Source: Balanoglossus misakiensis (taxonomy: Eukaryota; Hemichordata). From it: a DNA stretch of 64,000 nt. The notes below the pieces were generated by a model. The model was not told the origin of the DNA. It saw nothing but the letters and a program-made list of their open reading frames with translations, and ran no database searches. The stretch spans positions 9,052,001 through 9,116,000 of the forward strand of contig CM082579.2 in the NCBI GenBank assembly GCA_040954595.2, given 5' to 3'. Positions 54,290 to 64,000 of the stretch are shown here, in pieces; the first letter of the stretch is position 1, and each line of letters begins with the position of its first letter. The position numbers were made by a program, and so were the translations under genes.

Positions 54290-57117
54290 GTTGTCTTAAT
54301 CCATTCGCGGCTCTATTGGCCTGTCAGTAATAAAAACACATTTATAGTGGAAGAAAGTCGGGGTTAGTGTGGACTGCCAATAAAAGCTAACAAAGTGACG
54401 AATAACACGTTATGTATGCTATACTCTGACGTAATTAAAAATTACTATACATGCATATACTAGTACTTCGAATTCAGAAAAATATACCGCCAGTATTAGC
54501 ATAAGCTTTTCAGCTCTGACCACAGACTAGTCAAAACAACCTGGCCATGAAGAGTGAGCGACCATGCATGCCAACATGTATATTGTGATAGTTTTTAATT
54601 TTGACAATAACTTTGACAGAATTATATTTAACATGAAGATCTACGTTTGGGGGGCTTTTTGGACAATTACACATACAGACACTAAGACAGACAGACAGAC
54701 AGACACTGAGACAGACGAGTAAGTTTAAAGCGTATTTTTCATAATTCCAATATTGGTACTGCCCCGCTCCTAACAATCTCTGGAAACGCCCTTGCCTAGC
54801 TTCAATGAAAGGACTAGTCTGTGCTGACAATCCATGCGTTGAAAGTATGTCGATCTTGAATTGCACTTCTTTCATGTCTTTTGTGTGCTGCAAATGGCGG
54901 ACAATTACTATGTGACGTCACACCTGCCATGTCAGGCTACAATGCTGCGTTTGCATCCAAAGCGGGATTTTTTTCGGGATAAACGCCCAAAAAAATAATT
55001 TTATAAAAACTTGCATTTTGCGAGATATAATGTACAGTCGTCACGTAGATCTACCGTTGAATTTTAATTAATTTTACATAGCATCTCTCTTGCCAAGGTA
55101 ATTTAGTTTCGGTATGTGAGCTGATTGCAAATAAGTGAAAGTGTCGTCATGGCATTTTATATCTTAGTTTTGGAAAAGCTCTTTTTCATAGCACACTATT
55201 CTAGTTCGAACACCCCGTGTTAGAACCATTCGGATATGGCAGACGTTCCGTCATGAAACAAAAATGGAAAGTGACGGGCTTAAAGTGGGAGTCGGCATAA
55301 TGAAAAGCTTGCGCAACTTCGTTTCGTCACGGTCAAAGGGTCCCGTAATTTCATCATGTGCGGAGTGTTACAACGCATTCTGGTTCAACTCGACGCTTGT
55401 TCACAAACCCAACTCTTCATTAATGTTTAAGACAACGCCATTAAGCTGAGTGGTCTTCGAAAACCGAGACACATGCACAATAAGTAACAGTCTCACCTTG
55501 GTTTAGTAACATGCAGCCATTGCGTGAACCAGCCCTTTTAAGGGAACTTTCATAATCACCTAATGGTGGGTAGATGTGCGGGTAGTAAGTGCAGATGTGC
55601 CGACAGTATGTCGAGAATAATTGGTATAAACCTCAACAGGAATGACTCTAATAGGTTTGAACCTTGCAGGTGTGGAATTAAACACTTACAGTTTAGTTCA
55701 TCTGTCGAGAACTTTGATTTTCCCCTAGTTTTCCTCAAAACAAAATGAAAAACTCAGGCATCCAGTGTAAATTTAAGGTAAATTTGCCAATACATTCACC
55801 ATGCAGAAAGTTGGGGTTTCAAGCTCAATGGGAAATATATGTCTAACAGCTAAAACCATTCAGTTAGATAGTCCAAGGTCTCAAAATCACCAACTAATAG
55901 GGAGAACGATGCTACAACGGATTAAACTTTACACTGCGTCCTGGCAACTCTTTATCATCTTGATTTATTCACAGGTATGATGGTGAAAGAGAGCAAAGGA
56001 AAGAAGATCATCCTAATGCCTATACGCAGATGCACCATGTGTTTGCAATTCATGAATACTTTTAAAATAAGTTGATTAATTTTTGTAAGAAAACGAGATT
56101 TTCACATCAACCGCTGGAGCCAGTTGCACAAATGATCACCACTTGTCGCCCAGACTTAAAAAATTGGCCTCCTCGAAAAGTGGTGAGTATTGTGCTGCCA
56201 CTAGAGGGCGCACTGCCCAATTGACTGCTAGAAACATGCGTATGAGGCGGAGTTGGGTACTGTACTGTTATGGTTTTTATGGCATCAACTTGGAGTTTTC
56301 TGACACCATGACCAACAGCAAAAGTTTACCGAAAATGTCTTATAGTATGACTAAGTATTCTAAAACTGCAGGATTGATCATGCTGTCATCTGCAGACTGA
56401 TGAAACTTTAAAACAAGACAGACATGGGTGGCAAAGGACATCACAGCATCTGTGGCTAAAATGTTTTTTGCATGTTTGTATAGGATACTAAACGTCACAA
56501 TGATACACAGCTCTTTCAGAAAACTAAACACACACTGTATCCTTTTATTCAATAAAATAGAACTATAATTACACCAACTACGACAGCTGGAAGTATAAGA
56601 AAGATCTGTACTTCAACGGGCTAGTAGCAACATGATTCATCATTGCCGGTTGTCAAGATGGGTAACCGTACCCAGCAGACGAACTTGTTCACAGCAAGAC
56701 ACAAGGATTCACCTTCACTGGTTCTCTCACAGGTTGATACTTTGTGTTACAGCTACTGTGCAGTGGTCGTGTTTGAAATACATGTAGCTATATATTATAC
56801 ATTTTCCCCTGCTAGTTCCCAATGCACCTGACCATGAAGACTGACTATACTTGTATACTACCAGTATTATTATTTAAGACATCTGTACTGTGCCATCTGC
56901 ATCAGCACTGCAGTGCTATCCTTCAGTGTGTGTCTGTCATATGCAGAAAGTCTGACTACCCACAGAATATTCTGGGCGACAGTAACCAAGATCCAGTGGC
57001 CATCACAGGGATGTGACTCACTGATGATAGCAGCTTCTTCAATCAATACGTACGCACACTGACGACAGCGCCATACCCTGTACACAAAATAGATCCCGCA
57101 CCGGCTGGATAGATATC
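54290..57117. other. Spacer between coiled-coil gene 5' end and HPF1 3' end
   Basis: Contains an ACAG-type microsatellite at about 54685-54712 and a probable HPF1 3' UTR; TTTATT at 56544-56549 is a possible minus-strand polyadenylation signal about 570 bp after the stop. TGACGTCA at about 54914 is a CRE-like site. No convincing gene is visible. Confidence 0.5.
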
Positions 57118-59276
57118 TTACAGCAACTGACTCAGATTCGTCTTTCGTCTGTGCTTCAAGTGCTTGGATATGATCTGCGCGTACTCCTCCCTGCCCAGCA
57201 GGGTGTAGGCCAGCGGCAGCAGATTGTCGATGGCCCCGTGGAAGTAGGCGGATCCGTTGCAGAAGAGGTCGATGCCCAGCTCGTAGCCCTCGCCGTAGTC
57301 GCACTCGTCGTTGGCAAACTGCACCAGGGTGATGATCTCCTGCAGGTCGTCGAAGTTCTTGGTTCTCTCGCTGTCGGTGCCGCTCTCCACGATCTTCTTC
57401 AGAATCTTCTTCAGAGATGCTACGGAAGAAGAAATCAAGAGTTTCAAGACTTGATGAGAGATGCTAGCAAGAAGTAGACAGTGACTCAGAACGTAGACAA
57501 GAAGGGCTTCATTTCTTTTGGGTGTTCTGGTTTCACACATCTTATTTAAGCACAGTTTGATTCGTTATGTGTACATGTAGGGAAGTACACATATCTATTT
57601 ACCATCGGTTTCAGGCAGTGGTCTGTAGCCGATATCATCGATGACTTGCACAACGATACCAGCTCCGTGGAATGTCTTGGTGACCACTTTCTTGTCTCTA
57701 GCCTTCATCGCCTTGGTCTTGGGTTCCAGCGAGAATTTGCCCTTCTTCGCCCACTTTGCCAGTTCATCGTCGAGTTTCTTGAGCCCTCCTTTCTTTTTCT
57801 GATTCTTGGTTTCTTTGAGTACTTTATCGAGGTGAGATCTGATTGGTGAACAAAGAACAGAGATGATATTAACCTCCCCAGAGATTTACTGATGCGCTAG
57901 ATCATGAAAGTAGTCCTTATCGCATAACTAGCACAGTAGCAATTTACAAAGCGCATCGTTTTCACTTATCTTATTACCTGCACATTTAACTGCACCTTTT
58001 TACCCCCAACCCCCGGGGGAAAACAATATCAAAGAACAAAACGAACAGTTTTACTAACTTGACAGCACCAAAGAGGTTCTCCCCCATGGCCTTAATGTTA
58101 CAGCTCTCAGCAGCCGCGTTGGCAGCCACGAATACCGGCATCTCTTTGGGATCGTCCCTGTAGTAACCGAGGTGATACTGGCTGGCGTCGTCGCCCTTGA
58201 CAACAGTCAGGAACTCCGGCGGATCGTAGTAGTACCTCCAGTGCAACAGGTAACACGGCTTCTTGCCTTTGCGATTCTTGAATCTTCCGGCGAGGACGTC
58301 AAACGGTCCCACAAGTTGCAGGCCTAGGGTATCCAACAGGGCGTCTGGAAAATTCAGAAAAGTAACATTGTTCTGATGATGTCTGTTGTAGTTAAGAGCT
58401 GCGCAGATATATTCTATTGATTCTTGATATTGCTTTTCTTTCAGATGTGACAATGAGTTTGTTTGGAAAAGTACCTGTTGGATTTGCTTTGTTTAAACTT
58501 TGACAGAACTCCCAAAATTCATAGAAGTCTTCGGGCATGTCCACTTTGAACTTGATTTTGATTTCTTCTTTCACATCTGATGGTGTTGGAGGCATATCCT
58601 CATCTTCCTCGTCATCTACATGGGAAGATGATTAAATGAGATTGTGCAAGTTATACTTGGGGGCGAAAATGGATTTTCCTGAACAACTTTCCTGAACAAC
58701 TTTACCCAAAGCTAATACGAGTATTAAACTTCAGGAAAAAAGCCAAAAGTGAGTTTACCACTGTCCACCTTCTGTTCCACTTCTTCTACGTCTTCCTCCT
58801 CCTCTTGTACTTCTTTCTCCACTTTTTCTGTTTTCTTTTCTATAGTTTCTTTTTGGCAACTCCCTTCACCAGCAGCGCCAGATTGTTTTCTTGGTTTCTT
58901 GGCTGGTTTCTCCTCTATGTCCTTTTAGGAGATCAAAATAAAGCACTTGTTGGCGTTACCTAGCCTGAAAATTTCATTTCACTTCAAATTGGTGCCTATA
59001 AAGGATTTTTTTTCCGCTGTTGCCATGGTTCCAGCTGATGCTACGGAGGTACCAGAGAGTACCTCCATGATTACACAGACCCCATGATCATATGTGCAAA
59101 CTGCGTATCCGCGCAGCAAGCTCCATCCCTACCTCGTCCCCCTTTCGTTTATGGTGTCTAAACTGGGACAGGTGTTGTTTATTCTTCCTGTAACACTTCT
59201 CTCCATATTTACACATCGGTTTACCGTCGTCTTCCGAACCAGAGTCTGCCATGTTTTTATCTTCGCGCGTTCCCAT
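57118..59276 (-). CDS. HPF1: Histone PARylation factor 1 with N-terminal PBZ zinc finger, 6 exons
   Basis: Nuclear partner of PARP1/PARP2 that completes their active site and directs ADP-ribosylation to serine after DNA damage. Exons (minus strand): 59276-59133, 58921-58759, 58615-58475, 58344-58059, 57838-57603, 57419-57118; 1272 nt, 423 residues (human 346), all phases consistent. A second ATG eight codons later (MADSGSEDD) is also possible. Residues 22-42 form a PBZ poly(ADP-ribose)-binding finger, [11 protein letters not shown]...H...H, with ligands Cys22, Cys28, His35 and His41. An acidic Lys/Glu linker follows (about 50-115). The HPF1 core starts at [11 protein letters not shown] and contains [14 protein letters not shown] and [12 protein letters not shown]. 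The catalytic Asp361/Glu362 in FANDECDYG match human D283/E284, and Arg317 in GYRPLPETD matches R239. It should be functional. The human protein lacks the PBZ finger. Confidence 0.95.
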
Positions 59277-62200
59277 ATGACCTTTTCACCCGTGACCTAA
59301 ATTTGTGACCGCAACGACATATTCTGAGAAGGGGGAGGGACTTTACTATAGATGTACTTTATCACTACTTTTCATATAGTTACTAGACATAACCGTTCTA
59401 TTTTTATGTTTCGTAATATTTATCAATATCATAGACAAATTGTATTACGCGTTTTCACACAGATAGAAGCAAAATTAATTCCCGCAAAGCTGACCACCCC
59501 TCCCTTTTCTGGTATAATGATAAGTTCATTTTGTCCCGACATGCACAGCTCGCAATATGGCGATGACCAAAATCTGACTTCCTGGGTACGTTGTACGCCT
59601 CCTGTACGTGACTTCAAGAAGCAATTATTTACTGAAAACAACGATTTCAAGGCTTTCGATCTGCTGTCTTTGTGATTATATCAATCGCTATGAGCACAGA
59701 CCGGTTGTAAGTATTTATAAGGAATTTATCAATGCGGGAAATAAGTGTCAAGAGTTGCTATGCGCTACGTGTGCATATCTGCATTACCCAGTCTGCAGTC
59801 AGCACCGAACATATTATTATTATGATTATGATGTAAAACCAACAGATTCGACTGCATGTCAGTGTTTATGATAATAATTTGACCATTCCTTAAGGTAATC
59901 ACTGTCGAACTGAATATGTTCTGTAAGTGTATTGAATAAAGTGCCGCAGAATTGCCAATGCACATTTTAAATGGAAGGCGACTGTCCCTGATTTTTGTCT
60001 GTGTAATTTTAACAGAGAAGCTGGTTTAGAAACGTGTCACTTCTCTCCTCCGTGAAGTATAACCCGAGGGGCAAATTTTTTATTGTGCATGTGTATTTTT
60101 ATTGCCGATAATCCCTTGTGGGAACGGGGACAGAACGAATGTCAATTGTCATACGAAGTTTGGCGAGTTATCAGTTCATGGAAATCTGCATGCATGAGTC
60201 ACACTCACGTACACCACACATCATAGCATGGAGACCTCCACGGTCACAGTAGGAACGGCAACTACATGTAGGATTCATCTTGTGTGGTTGATCAATCACC
60301 ACCTCCGTAGGTCATGTAGAGGTCATGAAATTGGCCTGTTGGTTACAGGAACTGGAAATATACATGTATATCCAATTGAAATATGCATGTATATATTCAA
60401 ATTCTGCTTGGCAATATAGTTCCAATTTGTGTTGGACAAGTGAGCATCTTAATAAATTTCCTGAAACAGTTTAAAACTATAAATAAAGATGTACAGTAAG
60501 CGCTGTGAAATGTTGAGTGGAAGCACTTTGAACTGAATCTGTCTGCTGTGAGTGTCTTTGGCTGCATCTGTCATGGGGGATTTTCCAATGTCTTGGTTTG
60601 GGACTATTCTGTCTGCTAGCATGAACCAATGCACTATCCCTCATCTGTTCACTGGCAAAACACACCACTAGCTCTGCTGTTAGGTGAGCTGCACATCTGG
60701 GATTGGCTCAATATGGGTGTTTTGAAAAAAACAAAAATCTTTTAAAAATTAAAACTGCAGTTGGCTTGATGCGTATGTTTTATAACCTTAGTAACTTGAC
60801 AATAGAAGTGTCCTATGCCATTTAAAACTATGACACAAAGAAACTGAATTGAGCCAATGCCTTATCCCTCGTCTGAACCTGATCTGTCAGCAGGCAGCCC
60901 ACAAATATTACATTATAATGTGTAATATCAGTGGTGCAGTGACCTTCATGTTAATATCCCATTTTATCAACCACTATGACCTTGGCACATACCACGCTTC
61001 CCATTTCCTCCATGCTGACCTTTAAACCCTGGATCTCACTCTGTACTAAAATCTTGTCCACACTTCTTTTGTACCCTCTCTGCAGCTGGAGTACTAAGTG
61101 AATATGAATATGGAGAATATTGAGTAAGTGCATGTAACCGAATATTACTTGTCTGCATGTGTGCACCCTGCATTGAATATGTGCATCAGCATGTGCAGAC
61201 AACTTGCTTGCACATCGACCCTTTCACTGCTGTTCCGTGGTCTGGTCTGATCATGCTCGCTTAGTGGAAGTGGACAGGCGTACTGCAGAGTAGGGGTGAA
61301 AGGGTTGGTGAGCAGTCTCGTCTTGATGGTTTGTGTATGTGTGAATTAAAAAAAGGCAAATGCATGTTTGCCAATGAAACAGACCCTGTCTTGGATTATG
61401 TATTCACTGTATTCCTTGTATTGCATGCAAGCTAACTTTTCCCAAAGGTACATGATAACCGTTCTTTGGTGTCATTCTGACTAATATTTTTTGAAGTCGT
61501 GTACATGTAAGTTTACTCTAAAATATGGCGAATCTGAAATGTTTCAGTTATGGCCTGTTTGTGGGTACGAATTACATGTACATGTATACTTAACAGACAG
61601 ACATGTGTACATAAGTTATCATATTTTAATATATTTTTTATGCATAAAAAGTACTTCATGTTACATTTATATCTCATTATGCCCATGAAATATTGAAAGT
61701 AGTACTAGCTCATTTACAGCCTATTCAGCAAAATGGCAAATTTGTGTGAGCAAACAATCAGAGTTATTTTAAACAATAGCAGCTTTGTCTCTTAAGTATT
61801 CTTGCACTCATGATGTCAGTGTTGTCTTGTGAAATGTACAGTGTATTCATCCTTGTACTCTGTACAATGCGCAGGACTGCCAGTGCCAATGTGTGTATTG
61901 TGAGATTGCAAACTGTACGAGACACAGGATCTGCACAATTCAAGAATAGATTGTAGTGAACTCTCTTCCCCCCTGTTCTCTGTCTGCCTGTCCAATTGTT
62001 CACATTTGTCTGGCATTCTTGTGTGTAATACAAACGGGTTTAAAACATCCTTTTTTAATGTACCGTACCAGCATTTATCATTTAATGTATCTCACTCTCG
62101 ATTAAAAGTCGTATTCTTTCTTCTGTACCACATGTTTTTTATTTTAAGTAAGTAAACAATAGATTTAATGGATCAGTGTGTCTGGTCTGTAATGCTACAG

Positions 62201-63120
62201 AAATGCATATCACATGTTGGTTAAATATAGCCACCGTTTGGCCAAGTTGACAGTGTGCCTGTAGTCCCTTCATACAGTAGAATCTGCCACAATATGATCA
62301 TTGACCGAAATAGGTGTAAAATGGGCTTCAAAAATTGAATATTAGGTTGTGAATTGGTAATGTATGGTTAGTGGTACAAATCAGCCAGTTCTGATGACAG
62401 GTAACATATCTTCTTATGTTTCGTACTCAATATGCCCTAATAACAACAATTGTAAGTGGTTCTCTAAAAAACTTTGATGAGGAAAGCTTTGAAGATTGCC
62501 CAATTCAGTTTACATTCAAGTACCTTTGTAATGCCCCTCTGACTTTATGTATGTTGGGCAATTTGGTTGCCATGGCAGCTGTCGGCAGAAAGATAAAATG
62601 GCAAGAATCAGTGTGTTGTCATCTTGCGTGGGTGGAAGTAAAACTACCATTGAGAACAGTCGATCATGTTTCTTCAATTTTCACTGCAGTAGCGTGCAGA
62701 GTAGTCAGATGATGGGTGGTTTTCTTTGTGGTTGGGATGTGTGTCTGCATAAGTTTGGGGTGTAGCATCTGTCTGGTACAATGTAATGTTTTAAGTTAGC
62801 TCCCTCGCCCCTACAGTTCATAATAGGAAAAGATTGAATGGGGGAATTCATAAAATGCACATATTTAGGGTGATTGCTGAAAGGGGGTGAAAAACAAGAC
62901 ACTGATTTGCTTTCCTATAAAATCCCTACAATATCCATTGCATCTCGTTGCTCTTTATAAAGAGCAGGCAGAATCAGGTAATAATGCCTCTCATGTCATG
63001 ATGTGAGTGTAATTTGGATGGGAAAATACAGGAAAGAACATGGAAAAAGTGAGACCCCCCCCCCACCCCCACCCTTTGTCAAGCAAGACAGAGTGATCTG
63101 AACGTTTTATACCTTCGCAG
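59277..63120. other. Spacer between HPF1 and the right-edge gene
   Basis: The HPF1 promoter should lie just above 59276, and the region probably contains 5' UTR exons or an intron of the plus-strand gene that begins coding at 63146. TACATGTA-type palindromes are frequent (60360, 61575). A C-rich tract lies at 63054-63072. No coding exon can be supported. Confidence 0.45.
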
Positions 63121-63145
63121 GCTGAACCACTGCCCATCTTCAGAA

Positions 63146-63317
63146 ATGGAAAGCGACACCTTCTTAGAAGACCGCGAATCGCCCATCAGTGTCGACAGAT
63201 ACGAGAGATTCGGCAACATCCAAGAAGAGGAAGATGATGAACTCATCGACATCACAGATGAAGATGGCAGTGCAACTGGTAGATCGTCCATAGATAACTT
63301 CAGAGACTCTACGCCAG
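63146..63317 (+). CDS. First coding exon of a gene leaving the window; possibly CLC-3/5-like chloride/proton exchanger
   Basis: The exon runs from an acceptor (TTCGCAG|) at 63121 to a donor (CGCCAG|GTAAGA) after 63317, with the first ATG at 63146. It encodes 57 codons of acidic, Ser-rich, unstructured sequence: MESDTFLEDRESPISVDRYE, then EEEDDELIDITDEDG. The SDEE/DELIDI-like cluster resembles cytosolic N-termini of CLC-3/4/5 exchangers, and CLCN3 neighbours HPF1 in human, but no transmembrane domain is in the window. A possible next exon begins at 63981 (TTTACAG|CAAGTG). The gene identity is a guess; that this is a coding exon is more secure. Confidence 0.45.
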
Positions 63318-64000
63318 GTAAGATCAGAGTTATCATGTTGGATGAATTTCATGGGGAGCGATGTGGATGGAAAGATGTGTACGTGTATATTGTATGTGAA
63401 TTTTAGTGTGTGTCTGTGTCTGTATGATGTATCCATTGTTGGATCTGTATCTGTTTTGTCTATCAGTCTTCTGAAGTGCATATGAATAAGTGTACCTGTA
63501 TTGTGAATTTGAGGTGAAGCGATGGTCAACTTCCTGGCTCTAGATGGTCACATACACATAAACTTATAAGTGCTACAGCCTACCCAGGATCTAGGAGGCC
63601 AGACGCCTTAGATTATGAGTCCAATTTTGAATGCTTGGCCGTAAGAGCGCCATCTTGAGGTCAGATGTGAAAGTTTACCCTGCCAATTTTAGTCCACCTG
63701 TTGTCTCTCTGTTATCACACATCAAGGACACCCTAAATGTACAATCAAAATTATATCAAGACTGCCTGATTTGTACATGTATGAAAAACTTGTATGTTTT
63801 TTCTTCTTCTGAATTTCAATTACATGTACAAATGTATCTATTTGGCTAAGATCTACAAAATATTGTTTGTGTATCATCTGATGTCATTGTCTACATTTGT
63901 GAGTGATCATTTCTGTAAAAAAAAACTGGACAAAGGCATATTTTTGTATGATAGAAGTATCAAAATTAATGTCTTTACAGCAAGTGTAATATTAAAACAT

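Noticed and set aside
55264-55449. 61-codon plus-strand frame starting MESDGLKVG
   Set aside because: Short and unsupported by any splice or family evidence; similarity of its first residues to the 63146 exon is superficial.

Overview
This is animal nuclear DNA. The genes are intron-rich (GT-AG introns, two GC-AG), exons are more GC-rich than introns, and there are many short hairpin DNA transposons, microsatellites and copies of the palindrome TACATGTA. Proteins resemble human orthologues closely, while introns are only about 0.2-2.5 kb. A marine invertebrate such as a cephalochordate, hemichordate or spiralian fits best; the window alone cannot name the species. No rRNA, CRISPR array, operon or prokaryotic system was seen.

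Layout. 1-5512: mostly anonymous DNA with a 206-bp foldback element that has a perfect 10-bp target duplication. 5513-9234 (+): tryptophan 2,3-dioxygenase (TDO2), 9 exons. 11844-16085 (-): cathepsin O (CTSO), 8 exons, including a 14-nt microexon that carries the catalytic cysteine; TDO2 and CTSO converge. 16086-20371: intergenic DNA with a possible tRNA-derived SINE, one small ORF and one orphan coding-like exon. 20372-38487 (+): WDR19/IFT144, reconstructed as 31 exons and 1347 residues. 39957-47086 (+): ankyrin-repeat DHHC palmitoyltransferase, 10 exons, 539 residues. 50190-51032 (+): intronless bacterial-type PI-PLC X-domain protein lacking one catalytic histidine. 51626-54289 (-): unrecognised coiled-coil protein. 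57118-59276 (-): HPF1, 6 exons, with an N-terminal PBZ zinc finger. 63146-63317 (+): first coding exon of a gene leaving the window, possibly CLC-3/5-like.

Gene relationships. The genes do not form one pathway. TDO2 starts the kynurenine pathway; cathepsin O is a papain-family protease; WDR19 belongs to the ciliary IFT-A complex; the DHHC enzyme palmitoylates membrane-associated proteins; HPF1 completes the PARP1/2 active site for serine ADP-ribosylation. The interest is in their order. TDO2 and CTSO are convergent neighbours on human 4q32, HPF1 (next to CLCN3) lies at 4q33 and WDR19 at 4p14, so the window looks like a preserved piece of an old linkage group. Genomic locations of human genes are from memory.

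Repeats. At least six short interspersed families are visible. Three have TTAA at both ends, and one copy ends exactly at a splice donor of the DHHC gene. Exon boundaries were placed by hand from splice consensus, reading phase and remembered family sequences; no alignment or RNA data were available.
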